Below are positions 41,165 through 50,648 of a stretch of 51,719 nt of DNA, one piece after another (positions within the stretch are counted from its first letter, which is position 1; each line of letters opens with the position of its first letter). The notes under the pieces were generated by a model, which worked only from the letters and a program-made list of their open reading frames with translations, had not been told where the DNA came from and did no database searches. The DNA is taken from the NCBI GenBank assembly GCA_947626775.1, contig CANQTL010000023.1, positions 1 through 51,719 of the forward strand, given 5' to 3'. A program made the translations under genes and the position numbers. The DNA comes from an uncultured Lachnospiraceae bacterium. GTDB taxonomy: Bacteria; Bacillota; Clostridia; Lachnospirales; Lachnospiraceae.

Positions 41165-41539
41165 CTATGTGAACCGATAAAATTCCCCCGTATCGCGGTT
41201 TCGGTACTCATGCTTCTCGTAGTAGCCGATCAGCGTCCCGTCCGCATCGCGCAGCGCCACCATGTACACGTCCTTGCTCTCCCGCTCATTGTAAAAGGTA
41301 TGCATGATGTTGTGCGCGGGACTCTCCGCGAACCAGGCCGTTACCTGTCTGATCTTTTCGTTGGACTCCGCGCTGTGGCAGTCCAGAAGGCTCTGTCCCA
41401 CCAGCGCAGCGCCGCCGCGCTTCGCATAGCGCTCCACAGCGGCCGGATTCATATAGATGATCTCATGCTCCAGGTTACAGATCACGACCGCGCAGCGGTC
41501 CTGCTCAATGATGCTTCTGAAATAAGGTGCTAAATCCAT
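41165..41539 (-). CDS. Small stand-alone PAS domain protein
   Basis: A 124-residue protein that is essentially one PAS fold: AVVICNLEHEIIYMNPAAVE (about 17-36), LVGQSLLDCHSAESNEKI (about 46-63), TFYNERESKDVYMVALRDAD and GTLIGYYEKHEYR. No output domain follows, so it must act through a partner or bind a cofactor or metabolite. The HSAESNEKI block with its Cys-His could bind heme or a metal, but that is a guess. It follows neither operon closely; it converges with asnA and precedes gltD in the same direction only after the gltD terminator. Confidence 0.65.
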   Translation of the reverse strand: MDLAPYFRSIIEQDRCAVVICNLEHEIIYMNPAAVERYAKRGGAALVGQSLLDCHSAESNEKIRQVTAWFAESPAHNIMHTFYNERESKDVYMVALRDADGTLIGYYEKHEYRNRDTGEFYRFT

Positions 41540-41630
41540 TACCGTGCCCTCCTAATCTGGTGTTTATTAGAATAGCAGACAACCCGCCGCTTGTCAATGA
41601 TCGCACTTCCGCGAAACGAGATGAAACAAA

Positions 41631-41666
41631 CCGCCCGGAAATCCGGTTTCCCGAACTTCCGAGCGG
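41631..41666 (-). terminator. Terminator of the glt operon
   Basis: CCGCCCGGAA (41631-41640) pairs with TTCCGAGCGG (41657-41666) with one G-T pair. TTTGTTTC follows on the minus strand. It lies 12 bp after the gltD stop. Confidence 0.7.
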
Positions 41667-41677
41667 CTGCATCACTC

Positions 41678-43171
41678 TTATTGAATATAAAGGTTCGTGT
41701 ACCCCATCAGGCTCTCGTCCACTTCTCTCGCGCACTCCCTGCCCTGCCGTATGGCCTTGACTACAAGAGACTGCCCTGTGTGCATGTCGCCGGTGACGAA
41801 CACATTCTCCACGCTGGTCTTAAACGCTCCCGGCGCGGTCTTGACGTTGGTGCGCTGGTCCAGCTCCACCTTGAATGCGTCGGTCACATACTTCTGGCTG
41901 CCGAGGAAACCCGCCGCAATCAGCACGATCTGAGCGTCCAGTATCTGTTCGGAGCCGGGAATCTCCTTCATGTTCATCCGCCCCGTCGCAGGATCTTTTT
42001 CCCACGACAGTTTGACGGTCTTCACGCCTTTCAGCTGACCGCTCTTGTCTTTCATAAACTCCTTGACTGTCGTCTCGTAGATGCGCGGATCATGCCCGTA
42101 CAAGGCGATGGCCTCCTCCTGGCCGTAATCTGTCTTGCAGATCTTGGGCCACTCGGGCCAGGGGTTGTTCTCCGCCCGCGTGTCCGGCGCTTTCGGCATC
42201 ATCTCGATCTGAGTCACGGACTTCGCGCCGTGGCGGATGGAGGTGCCCACACAGTCGTTGCCGGTGTCGCCGCCGCCGATGATGACCACATCCTTACCCT
42301 TGGTATCCACATACTGTTTGTCCGCGAAGTCAGAGTTCAGCAGGCTCTTCGTGTTCCTGGTGAGGAAATCCACCGCGAAGTAAATCCCCTCCGCATCTCT
42401 GCCGGGCGCATTGATATCTCTCGGATTGGACGACCCGCAGGCGAGCACCACTCTGTCAAATTCTTTGAGCAGTTTGTCCGCTTTCTTGTCCCTGCCGATA
42501 TCGGTGTTCGTCACGAAGGTCACGCCCTCCGCCTCCATCACCTTGATCTTGCGGTCGATGATGTGTTTCTCCAGTTTCATATTCGGGATGCCGTACATCA
42601 GCAGCCCGCCGATCCTGTCGGAGCGCTCGAACACGGTCACGAGATGGCCGCGCCGGTTGAGCTGATCGGCCACCGCCAGACCGCTGGGGCCGCTTCCCAC
42701 CACCGCGACGGTCTTGCCCGTGCGCACCTTGGGCGGTTTGGGATCCGCATACCCTTTCGCGTAGGCGTTCTCGATGATGGCGTACTCGTTCTCCTTGGTG
42801 GAGACAGGATCTCCCGTCAGGTTACAGGTGCAGGCGGCCTCGCACAGCGCCGGACACACCCTGGACGTAAACTCCGGGAAATTGTTCGTCTTGTGCAGTC
42901 TGTTGTAAGCCTGCTGCCAGTTGCCCGTGTAGACCAGATCGTTCCACTCCGGCACGAGGTTGTGCAGCGGGCAGCCCGACGTCATACCGCACAGCGTCAT
43001 GCCCGACTGGCAGAACGGCACGCCGCAGTCCATACAGCGCGCGCCCTGCAGCTGCTGTTCCTCCATTGGCAGATGTTCGTGAAACTCGTTAAAATTTTTG
43101 ATCCGCTGTCTGGGCGGCACATCCTTTGACACTTTTCTCTCATATTCCATAAATCCGGTTGGTTTTCCCAT
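41678..43171 (-). CDS. gltD: Glutamate synthase (NADPH) small subunit
   Basis: A 497-residue flavoprotein that feeds electrons from NAD(P)H to the large subunit. The N-terminal iron-sulphur domain has CMDCGVPFCQSG (about 41-52) and CPLHN; then come an FAD fold (VAVVGSGPSGLAVADQLNRR, about 150-169) and an NAD(P) fold (VVIIGGGDTGNDCVGTSIRH). The C-terminal GDMHTGQSLVVKAIRQGR closes the FAD site. The length fits the family. It lies 23 bp after gltB, in one operon, and is followed by a terminator. Confidence 0.95.
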   Translation of the reverse strand: MGKPTGFMEYERKVSKDVPPRQRIKNFNEFHEHLPMEEQQLQGARCMDCGVPFCQSGMTLCGMTSGCPLHNLVPEWNDLVYTGNWQQAYNRLHKTNNFPEFTSRVCPALCEAACTCNLTGDPVSTKENEYAIIENAYAKGYADPKPPKVRTGKTVAVVGSGPSGLAVADQLNRRGHLVTVFERSDRIGGLLMYGIPNMKLEKHIIDRKIKVMEAEGVTFVTNTDIGRDKKADKLLKEFDRVVLACGSSNPRDINAPGRDAEGIYFAVDFLTRNTKSLLNSDFADKQYVDTKGKDVVIIGGGDTGNDCVGTSIRHGAKSVTQIEMMPKAPDTRAENNPWPEWPKICKTDYGQEEAIALYGHDPRIYETTVKEFMKDKSGQLKGVKTVKLSWEKDPATGRMNMKEIPGSEQILDAQIVLIAAGFLGSQKYVTDAFKVELDQRTNVKTAPGAFKTSVENVFVTGDMHTGQSLVVKAIRQGRECAREVDESLMGYTNLYIQ

Positions 43172-43194
43172 AATATCACACTACCTTCCCATTA

Positions 43195-46100
43195 TTATCT
43201 TGCCTTATTTGCATAAAACGCTTCGATCTGCGCCTGCTCCGCGCTCAGTCCCTTCTCCTCCATCTGTACGATCAGCTTGAGCATCAGCTCGTAGTCGTGA
43301 GGAATGATCTTCTTGAACTTCGGCAGATACTCCCCGAAATTATCCAGGATCTCCTTGCCTTTGACCGAATTGGTGTAGGCCACATGTTCCTTGATCATAT
43401 CTTTCAGTTCCAGCACATCATATTTGGAAGTGATCTCATAGGAAGAAACCATCTCCTTGTTGATCTTGGTGTACAGGTCGTTGTCCGCGTCCAGCACATA
43501 GGCTACGCCGCCGCTCATGCCCGCCGCAAAGTTCTTGCCGACAGTCCCCAGAACAACCACCAGTCCGCCGGTCATGTACTCGCAGCCGTGGTCGCCCACG
43601 CCCTCGACGACAGCCGAAGCGCCGGAGTTGCGCACGCAGAAGCGCTCGCCCGCCACGCCATTGATGAAAGCCTTGCCGGAGGTTGCGCCGTAGAGCGCCA
43701 CATTGCCGATGATGATATTCTCATCCTGCTTGAACCGGGAACCTTTCGGCGGATACACGATCAGCTTGCCGCCGGAGAGCCCTTTGCCGAAGTAATCGTT
43801 GGAATCGCCCACCAGTTCCAGCGTCAGCCCCTTAGGGATAAAAGCGCCGAAGCTCTGACCGCCCGCGCCGTTGCAGAGAATGCGGTAGGTATCCTCCTCC
43901 AGCGTGTCGCCGAATCTTCTGGTGATCTCGGAGCCGAGGATCGTGCCGAAGGTGCGGTCTGTGTTGGTCACATCCACCTCCAGGCTTCTCTTCGCGCCCG
44001 TCTCCATCGCCTTGGCGAGCTGCTTTAAGAGTACTTTCTCGTCCAGCGTCTTTTCCAGTTCAAAATCATAGACCTGTTTCGGGTCGAAAATCACTTTCTC
44101 CTTGCTGCCCTCGTAGGGATTCGCCAGAATCAGGCTCAGGTCGATCTTCTTCTGCCGCTCGGACAGATTCTCTCTGATTTTCAGAAGATCCGTCCGGCCC
44201 ACCAGTTCATCCACCGTGCGTACCCCCAGCTTCGACATGTATTCGCGAAGCTCCTCGGCGATAAAGCGCATGAAATTCTCCACATACTCCGGCTTGCCCG
44301 TAAAGCGCTTGCGCAGCTCCGGATTCTGGGTCGCCACGCCCACCGGACAGGTATCCAGATTGCAGACGCGCATCATAACGCAGCCCATCGTCACAAGAGG
44401 CGCTGTCGCAAAGCCGAACTCCTCCGCGCCCAGGATCGCGGCGATGGCCACGTCACGACCGCTCATCAGCTTGCCGTCCGTCTCAATGCGCACCTTGTTC
44501 CGCAGGCCGTTCTGGATCAGCGTTTGATGCGTCTCCGCCAGCCCCAGCTCCCATGGCAGACCCGCGTTGTGGATCGAGTTGCGGGGTGCCGCGCCGGTGC
44601 CGCCGTCATAACCGGAGACGAGTACCACCTGTGCGCCGGCCTTCGCCACGCCCGCGGCCACCGTGCCGACGCCTGCCTCGCTCACCAGCTTGACGGAGAT
44701 CCGCGCCCTCGTGTTGGCATTCTTCAGATCATAAATCAGCTGCGCCAGATCCTCGATCGAGTAGATGTCATGATGCGGCGGCGGCGAGATCAGGCTCACG
44801 CCCGGAGTAGAATGCCTCGTCTTCGCAATCCACGGGTAGACCTTGCCGCCCGGCAGATGCCCGCCCTCGCCGGGCTTCGCGCCCTGCGCCATCTTGATCT
44901 GGATCTCCTGCGCGCTGTTTAAGTACTTGCTCGTCACGCCGAACCGCCCGGAAGCCACCTGTTTGATGGCGGAGCAGCGGTTCAGTCCATCGACTCCAAC
45001 GGTCAATCTATCGTCGTCCTCGCCGCCCTCGCCGGAATTGGACTTACCGTGCAGCCTGTTCATGGCGATGGCCATCGTCTCATGAGCCTCCTTGGAGATG
45101 GAACCGTAAGACATCGCACCCGTCTTAAATCTTGTGACAATCGTGTCAACTCCCTCAACTTCCTCAAGCGGCACGGGTTTCTCGGCATAGTTGAAGTCCA
45201 TCAACCCGCGCAGGGTCTTGATGCTGTCCTCTCTGTTGACCGCGGCGGTATACTGCTTGAACAAATTATAGTCGCCCCGTCTGGTGGACTGCTGCAGCAG
45301 ATGAATCGTCTCCGGATTGTACAGATGTTCGTCCGCGCCGCTGCGCATCTGATGATGTCCCGCGCTGTCCAGGGTCAAATCAGTGGATAGACCGAGTGAG
45401 TCAAATGCCATTGAGTGCAGGGTATTGACCTCGTCCTCGATATCTTTCAGGGTGATGCCGCCCACACGGCACACCGTGTTGGTGAAATACTTGTTGATCA
45501 CATCCTTGTCAATGCCGATCGCCTCGAAGATCTTGGAACCCTGATAGGACTGGATCGTGGAGATTCCCATCTTGGACGCAATCTTGACGATGCCGTGCAG
45601 AACGGCGTCATTGTAGTCGTTGACCGCCGCATAGTAGTCCTTATCCAGCATATGATTGTCGATCAGTTCCTTGATGGACTCCTGCGCCAGATACGGGTTG
45701 ATCGCGGACGCGCCGAAACCTAAGAGCGTCGCGAAGTGATGTACCTCTCTGGGTTCCGCCGTCTCCAGCACGATCGCCACGCTGGTGCGCTTCTTCGTGT
45801 TGACCAGATGCTGCTGCAGGGCGGACACGGCGAGCAGCGACGGAATCGCCACACGGTACTCGTCCACGCCGCGGTCCGAGAGGATCAGGATATTGACGCC
45901 CTCGCGGAACACTCTGTCCACCTCGACAAACAGCCGGTCGATAGCCTTCTCGAGACTGGTATTTTTATAGTAGGTGATCGGCACGACCTCCACCTTGAAG
46001 CCGTCCGACTTCATATTCTTAATCTTTAACAGGTCTGTGCTCGTCAGAATCGGATTGTGCACCTTGAGTACGTTGCAGTTCTCCGGCTTCTCCTCCAGCA

Positions 46101-47742
46101 GATTGCCGTCCTTGCCCAGATAGACCGTGGTGGAGGTAACCACCTCCTCGCGGATCGCGTCGATGGGCGGATTTGTCACCTGTGCGAAGAGCTGCTTGAA
46201 GTAGTGGAACAGCGGATGGTGCGCCTTGGAGAGCACCGGCAGCGGCGTATCCACGCCCATGGCCGCAATGGCCTCTCCGCCGTTCTTCGCCATCGGCAGA
46301 ATACTCGTCTTCAGATCCTCGTATGTGTAGCCGAAGGCTTTCTGCATGCGCTGCCTCTCTTCATAGGTAAACTCCGGCACGCGCTGGTTGGGGATCTTCA
46401 AGTCTTTCAGCGCCACCAGATTGTCGTCCAGCCACTCGCCGTAAGGCTGAGCGGAGGCGTATTTCTCTTTCAGCTCGTCGTCGTCGATCACCCTGCCCTC
46501 GATCGTGTCCACCAGCAGCATCTTGCCCGGATGCAGCCTCTCCTTGACCAGAATCTTCGTCGGGTCGATATCGAGAACCCCCACCTCGGAGGACAAAATC
46601 AAGGTATCGTCGTCCGTGATCATATAGCGGGAAGGCCGCAGACCATTCCGGTCGAGCACCGCGCCCATGATGTCGCCGTCCGAAAAGAGGATGGAGGCGG
46701 GGCCGTCCCAGGGTTCCATCATCGTCGCATAATACTGGTAGAAATCCTTTTTCTTCTGGCTCATGGTCTTGTTGTTCTCCCACGGTTCGGGGATCGTGAT
46801 CATGACCGCCAGCGGCAGCGGCATCCCGCTCATCACGAGAAATTCCAGCGTGTTGTCCAGCATTGCCGAATCGGAACCCGACGCACTGATCGCCGGAAGC
46901 ACCTTGTGAAGCTGCCCTGCGAGATAATCGGACTCCATCGTCTCCTCGCGGGCCAGCATCTTGTCCGCGTTGCCGCGGATTGTGTTGATCTCGCCGTTGT
47001 GCACAATGAAACGGTTCGGATGCGCCCGCTCCCAGCTTGGGTTGGTGTTGGTGGAGAAACGGGAGTGCACGATGGCAATCGCCGACTCGTAATCCTTGTC
47101 CTGCAGATCGGAGAAGAACGTCCTCAGCTGCCCCACCAGGAACATGCCCTTGTACACGATCGTCCTGCTGGAGAGCGATACCACGTAAGTCACCTCCGTG
47201 GACTGCTCAAAAGTCCGGCGGACAATATACAGTTTCCTGTCGAAGTCGATGCCTTTCTCCACCTTGTCGGGCTTCTTCACGAAAGCCTGCATAATGCAGG
47301 GCATGCACTCCACGGCCTTGTGTCCGAGCACGGAAGGCACGGTCGGCACGGTACGCCAGCCGAGGAACTGCATCCCTTCTCTCTCCACGATGATCTCGAA
47401 CATCTTCTTCGCCTGGTTGCGCTGCAGTTCATCCTGGGGAAAGAAAAACATGCCTACGCCGTACTCTCTCTCCCCGCCCAGCTCGATGCCCAGCGGTTTC
47501 GTCACCTTCAGCATAAATTTATGAGGCACCTGTGTCAGGATGCCGACGCCGTCTCCCGTCTTGCCCTCCGCATCCTTGCCGGCCCTGTGCTCCAGATTTT
47601 CCACGATCTTCAGAGCGTTCTCCACGGTGGCGCGGCTCTTTGCGCCCTTGATGTTGACGCAGGCGCCGATGCCGCAGTTGTCGTGCTCAAATTCCATCCG
47701 GTGAAGCGGCGCCTCCGGAACAGTCATCTTTACATCAAACAT
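43195..47742 (-). CDS. gltB: Glutamate synthase large subunit
   Basis: A 1515-residue enzyme converting glutamine and 2-oxoglutarate to two glutamates. The N-terminal class II amidotransferase begins at Cys23 (DNCGIGACV), so a 22-residue propeptide is probably cleaved. A central domain and FMN barrel follow (MAQGAKPGEGGHLPGGKVYP; SPPPHHDIYSIEDLAQLI), with the 3Fe-4S cysteines in CVMMRVCNLDTCPVG, then the C-terminal glutamate synthase helix domain (GATSGKAFINGVAGERFCVR). The start at 47742 has AAAGGAGAG upstream; the 15 extra codons of the longer frame are unsupported. The 5' leader has a terminator-like hairpin, suggesting control at the RNA level. Confidence 0.95.
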   Translation of the reverse strand: MFDVKMTVPEAPLHRMEFEHDNCGIGACVNIKGAKSRATVENALKIVENLEHRAGKDAEGKTGDGVGILTQVPHKFMLKVTKPLGIELGGEREYGVGMFFFPQDELQRNQAKKMFEIIVEREGMQFLGWRTVPTVPSVLGHKAVECMPCIMQAFVKKPDKVEKGIDFDRKLYIVRRTFEQSTEVTYVVSLSSRTIVYKGMFLVGQLRTFFSDLQDKDYESAIAIVHSRFSTNTNPSWERAHPNRFIVHNGEINTIRGNADKMLAREETMESDYLAGQLHKVLPAISASGSDSAMLDNTLEFLVMSGMPLPLAVMITIPEPWENNKTMSQKKKDFYQYYATMMEPWDGPASILFSDGDIMGAVLDRNGLRPSRYMITDDDTLILSSEVGVLDIDPTKILVKERLHPGKMLLVDTIEGRVIDDDELKEKYASAQPYGEWLDDNLVALKDLKIPNQRVPEFTYEERQRMQKAFGYTYEDLKTSILPMAKNGGEAIAAMGVDTPLPVLSKAHHPLFHYFKQLFAQVTNPPIDAIREEVVTSTTVYLGKDGNLLEEKPENCNVLKVHNPILTSTDLLKIKNMKSDGFKVEVVPITYYKNTSLEKAIDRLFVEVDRVFREGVNILILSDRGVDEYRVAIPSLLAVSALQQHLVNTKKRTSVAIVLETAEPREVHHFATLLGFGASAINPYLAQESIKELIDNHMLDKDYYAAVNDYNDAVLHGIVKIASKMGISTIQSYQGSKIFEAIGIDKDVINKYFTNTVCRVGGITLKDIEDEVNTLHSMAFDSLGLSTDLTLDSAGHHQMRSGADEHLYNPETIHLLQQSTRRGDYNLFKQYTAAVNREDSIKTLRGLMDFNYAEKPVPLEEVEGVDTIVTRFKTGAMSYGSISKEAHETMAIAMNRLHGKSNSGEGGEDDDRLTVGVDGLNRCSAIKQVASGRFGVTSKYLNSAQEIQIKMAQGAKPGEGGHLPGGKVYPWIAKTRHSTPGVSLISPPPHHDIYSIEDLAQLIYDLKNANTRARISVKLVSEAGVGTVAAGVAKAGAQVVLVSGYDGGTGAAPRNSIHNAGLPWELGLAETHQTLIQNGLRNKVRIETDGKLMSGRDVAIAAILGAEEFGFATAPLVTMGCVMMRVCNLDTCPVGVATQNPELRKRFTGKPEYVENFMRFIAEELREYMSKLGVRTVDELVGRTDLLKIRENLSERQKKIDLSLILANPYEGSKEKVIFDPKQVYDFELEKTLDEKVLLKQLAKAMETGAKRSLEVDVTNTDRTFGTILGSEITRRFGDTLEEDTYRILCNGAGGQSFGAFIPKGLTLELVGDSNDYFGKGLSGGKLIVYPPKGSRFKQDENIIIGNVALYGATSGKAFINGVAGERFCVRNSGASAVVEGVGDHGCEYMTGGLVVVLGTVGKNFAAGMSGGVAYVLDADNDLYTKINKEMVSSYEITSKYDVLELKDMIKEHVAYTNSVKGKEILDNFGEYLPKFKKIIPHDYELMLKLIVQMEEKGLSAEQAQIEAFYANKAR

Positions 47743-47824
47743 AGCTTTCTCTCCTTTACTTCTGGAACTCTGCTGTCTTGCGAGCACGCCGTCAGTTCTG
47801 AAAACTTCCGACTCTGCTTATTCG

Positions 47825-47870
47825 CGCAAAAAGTCGCAATGAACCCTTTAAGGCGCCCCATTGCGACTTT
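47825..47870 (-). promoter_or_regulatory. Hairpin in the gltB leader, possible attenuator
   Basis: AAAGTCGCAATG (47830-47841) pairs perfectly with CATTGCGACTTT (47859-47870), a 12-bp stem with a 17-nt loop. On the minus strand the stem runs into TTTTT and then GCGCG. It begins within a few nucleotides of the predicted transcript start, so it could either terminate very early or shield the 5' end. Confidence 0.6.
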
Positions 47871-47878
47871 CGATTTTT

Positions 47879-47907
47879 ACTATACACCCGATTTCTATAA
47901 TTGTAAA
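47879..47907 (-). promoter_or_regulatory. Promoter of the glt operon
   Basis: Minus-strand TTTACA (47902-47907), 17-bp spacer, TATAGT (47879-47884). The predicted start near 47872 gives a leader of about 130 nt. The rest of the 331-bp spacer to the next gene is AT-rich, with no gene seen. Confidence 0.65.
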
Positions 47908-48073
47908 TATAGACTTTTTATTAAATTGTCAGATTATTTGAAAATTATTTCTTTTCGGTTCATTTGTCAGATTATTTATGCTTTGCATTACTGTTCCGCT
48001 ATCATCCTTCTTTTTACCTGCCTTGATTCAAGTAAAATTTAACCGGTTTCCTATTCATTTTTTCCAAAGAACT

Positions 48074-49006
48074 TTACACCCCCTCCTGCGCGCTCCTGCT
48101 CTTTTCCAACAACAAGGCGGCCGCGGCAGCCACCGCCAGAAGCACCGCGCAGCCCTGCACAGTAAAGAGGCGCGCGTGCAGCGGCACATTCTGCGCCAGG
48201 GCAAACACCGCCAGATTCGCGGCCGCGTGAAAGAGACACGGATAGAAAAAGCTGCGTGCCCGCAGATAGACCCAGGCCATCAGCATCCCCATACAGCCGC
48301 CGTATACGCCCTGCACAAGATTGCCGTGATAAACGCCAAACAGCACGCCAGAGACGATTACCGCCACGGCTGCGCCACAGTACGTTCGCAGGCGATTAAA
48401 AATCAGACCACGAAAGACGATCTCCTCTGCTATGGGCGAAAACAGTCCGAACAGCACCGCTCCCACGCCGAAGGCGACGCTGTACTGCTGCCTGGCTACC
48501 TCCCGATAAGCATCGGAAGTTTCTGTAAATCCCGTCAGCGCAAGCAGCGCGTTGAGTCCCACGGCAGAAGTGACCGCCAGCACGAGAACGCACACGATAC
48601 TGCCGGCCACGCGGCGCTGTCCGCCAAAATCATGCCGTGCCGCCGCAAGCTCCGTCCTGAGCGACGGAATGAGCGGCAGCACACCGGCAAGCATCGCCAG
48701 CCCGCCAAGCAGTTCTGTCAGTGTCTCCGCGTGCGCCCCGATATCAGCCTGCACTGTCGCCGGAAGACGACTCACCACAGCGTCACACACCGTCACCAGA
48801 ATCAGATACGCTGCGCAGTAGATGATGTAGTAGACCACGAGCGGACTGAGCACTCGTACAATTCGATAAAATATGTTTTCCGGCCGTCCCTGTTCCATCC
48901 TGTTCTTCCCTTCCGTCCGCCTGTGCCAAGAATTTCTTAGTTTAATAACCTCCTGTGTAAGATTATTTTTTTCACGCAAATTCTTGAAAATATCTCGTGT
49001 TTCCAT
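48074..49006 (-). CDS. CPBP family intramembrane metalloprotease with short HTH-like N-terminus
   Basis: A 310-residue protein with about eight membrane helices. CPBP (CAAX protease/bacteriocin-processing, Abi) motifs are clear: PIAEEIVFRGLIFNRLR (about 190-206), SGVLFGVYHGN (about 219-229), and CLFHAAANLAVF. Such proteases cleave within membranes; the substrate is unknown. The first ~37 residues (METRDIFKNLREKNNLTQEV) match the start of a Cro/CI regulator that breaks off after its first helix, so an HTH gene seems decayed and joined here. AGGAGAG precedes this start; an alternative start with AAGGGA is the ATG at 48898, where the protease proper begins. Confidence 0.8.
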   Translation of the reverse strand: METRDIFKNLREKNNLTQEVIKLRNSWHRRTEGKNRMEQGRPENIFYRIVRVLSPLVVYYIIYCAAYLILVTVCDAVVSRLPATVQADIGAHAETLTELLGGLAMLAGVLPLIPSLRTELAAARHDFGGQRRVAGSIVCVLVLAVTSAVGLNALLALTGFTETSDAYREVARQQYSVAFGVGAVLFGLFSPIAEEIVFRGLIFNRLRTYCGAAVAVIVSGVLFGVYHGNLVQGVYGGCMGMLMAWVYLRARSFFYPCLFHAAANLAVFALAQNVPLHARLFTVQGCAVLLAVAAAAALLLEKSRSAQEGV

Positions 49007-49190
49007 GCCTGTCTCTCCTAAGGAATATGTTATGATTCATTATAAGTTCAAAACCTTATTTGAACAAGCAACTCGCTGTTGCTAGATGAAGTAAACGAAT
49101 TGTCAGTTGACATGAAAAAGATTGTTCCTAAAGGAAAATGACCTTAGACCTGTTTTACTGATCATACAACTGCTATTCTCTTTTGGCAAG

Positions 49191-50513
49191 TTAAAGATTC
49201 CCGATCTGCTCCCGGATCGCGAGGATCTTACGCACTGTGGAGCCCTCTGCTATGCTGCCATGCAGCACTTCCGCATATTTCATGACTTCCCTCTGTGCCG
49301 CTGTATACTGTTTCCGCTGCGGTTCCTCAATCATCCCCTCTGTCCCCGTCGCTCCCGCGGCCATCAGCTCCTGCTCCCGGCGGTAATTCACTAGGTCGAT
49401 CACCTTTTCTCTTCCATAGTTGCGGATATAACACCTGAGCCTGCACATCCTGTCCGTCCCTGTTTCACTCCATCCCATCGGCCTCGAACTCATCCGTTCG
49501 GAATATACGCTGCTCACATGCCCTTCCGCGCTGCACCCAAGCACATGCTTATCATGGAACGCTCTCTGGATATACTCCCAGTTCCCTGTCAGATATGTCC
49601 GGCATTCCTCTGCCGCGCGGCCGCTCCCCTCGCAGTGGTTCTTAATCCGCGTCAACAGTTTCTTCGCTGCCAGAAGCTGATCCTTATAGATATATCTGTA
49701 AAACCGTCCCTTAGTCTTATTCTCATCTGGTGTATACCGTGCCACCCGGTTGATATATTTCATCAGGTGGAACCGGTCTGCAGCCAGTTTACTCTTGCCC
49801 ACATAGTTCTCTGCGGCCCGTATCCAGCCTGCTCCGTCACTGTTGATATAAACACATTTCAAAACATCCTCATCATAATGCCGCCGGATGTATGCGTCTA
49901 CTTCCTCCCACAAAGCCGCGTTCTGTTCTGTTCCCGCATAAAGACCGCCAAAATAAAATGGCGAGATCAGTTTCCTTCGTCCTTTGCAGACATCCTCTTT
50001 CCCCTCAAACAGATAGACCAGCTTGCCGATAAAGCATCCCTGCTCTTTTCCCTCTTTCTGGCGGTGGATGTGGTCTTCGTCCGCTTCGATATAGAGATAC
50101 TCGCAGGCTTTCTTTTCGGAAGTGGGCGCCTCCATTCCCGGGATCTCTTTTTCCACCGCATGCACCTTGTTCATTACGGTTGTCTTTGTGACCGTCTGTC
50201 CCTTTGTCCTCAGGGATTCCGCTGCATGCTGGTAGGAGTGCGCTTCCGCCTCGCTTAGCAGCTTTGCCTCCGCAGCCGCTGTGAGCCTTTCCCGGTCCGG
50301 AAGCCGGATCAGTTCATCCGGCAGACATCTTATCCGTCCCTCTTGATCCTGATACAGGGTATGCGTAAAAGTAACGTCTCCCACGCTGGAGATCAGTGTC
50401 CGTTCCCTCTTCCTCTGTACGGTATAACTACCTTTTCTTTTCCCGCTTTCCCTTATCAGGGTATCCGCGTTTGTCAATACCAGTCCAACTTGAGTTTCCG
50501 CAGTTTTATCCAT
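49191..50513 (-). CDS. ISLre2-family transposase (UPF0236 type), probably 5'-truncated
   Basis: A 440-residue protein with the conserved ISLre2 blocks: RKRERTLISSVGDVTFTHTL, YLYIEADEDHIHRQKEGKEQ, VYINSDGAGWIRAAE and the VGKSKLAADRFHLMKYINRV stretch, with acidic residues of a DDE-type core. The usual ~45-55 N-terminal residues seem to be missing: an in-frame TAA lies just before the first ATG (50513), and the IS4-type element begins nearby. No convincing ribosome binding site precedes the ATG. The catalytic part looks intact. The terminal inverted repeats could not be fixed by eye. Confidence 0.8.
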   Translation of the reverse strand: MDKTAETQVGLVLTNADTLIRESGKRKGSYTVQRKRERTLISSVGDVTFTHTLYQDQEGRIRCLPDELIRLPDRERLTAAAEAKLLSEAEAHSYQHAAESLRTKGQTVTKTTVMNKVHAVEKEIPGMEAPTSEKKACEYLYIEADEDHIHRQKEGKEQGCFIGKLVYLFEGKEDVCKGRRKLISPFYFGGLYAGTEQNAALWEEVDAYIRRHYDEDVLKCVYINSDGAGWIRAAENYVGKSKLAADRFHLMKYINRVARYTPDENKTKGRFYRYIYKDQLLAAKKLLTRIKNHCEGSGRAAEECRTYLTGNWEYIQRAFHDKHVLGCSAEGHVSSVYSERMSSRPMGWSETGTDRMCRLRCYIRNYGREKVIDLVNYRREQELMAAGATGTEGMIEEPQRKQYTAAQREVMKYAEVLHGSIAEGSTVRKILAIREQIGNL

Positions 50514-50637
50514 AACAGTCTGCTTTTATCCGTGCTACAGTAAACAACTTTCAAAAATTGGCTAAAAAGTAAGGAATCCTGATCGTTTTTGGTGTAAAAT
50601 TAAGTGACCAAACCAAACCTTACTAAACAAAAAACGG

Positions 50638-50648
50638 AGGATTCCTTA
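50638..50648 (+). promoter_or_regulatory. Transposase ribosome-binding region inside an inverted repeat
   Basis: CGGAGG (50635-50640) precedes the ATG at 50648. AGGATTCCTTA (50638-50648) is complementary to TAAGGAATCCT at 50570-50580. A transcript entering from outside would contain both arms and hide the start; one starting inside the element would not. IS10 and IS50 of the IS4 group are known to use this protection. Confidence 0.5.

Noticed and set aside
41614..41627. A third copy of the dispersed repeat (ACGAGATGAAACA)
   Set aside because: Only about 14 bp match and the rest of the element is absent; it lies beside the glt terminator and may be a remnant or chance.
46057..48042. A 661-codon open frame on the plus strand
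   Set aside because: Antisense to gltB, no recognisable domain, and it crosses the gltB promoter.
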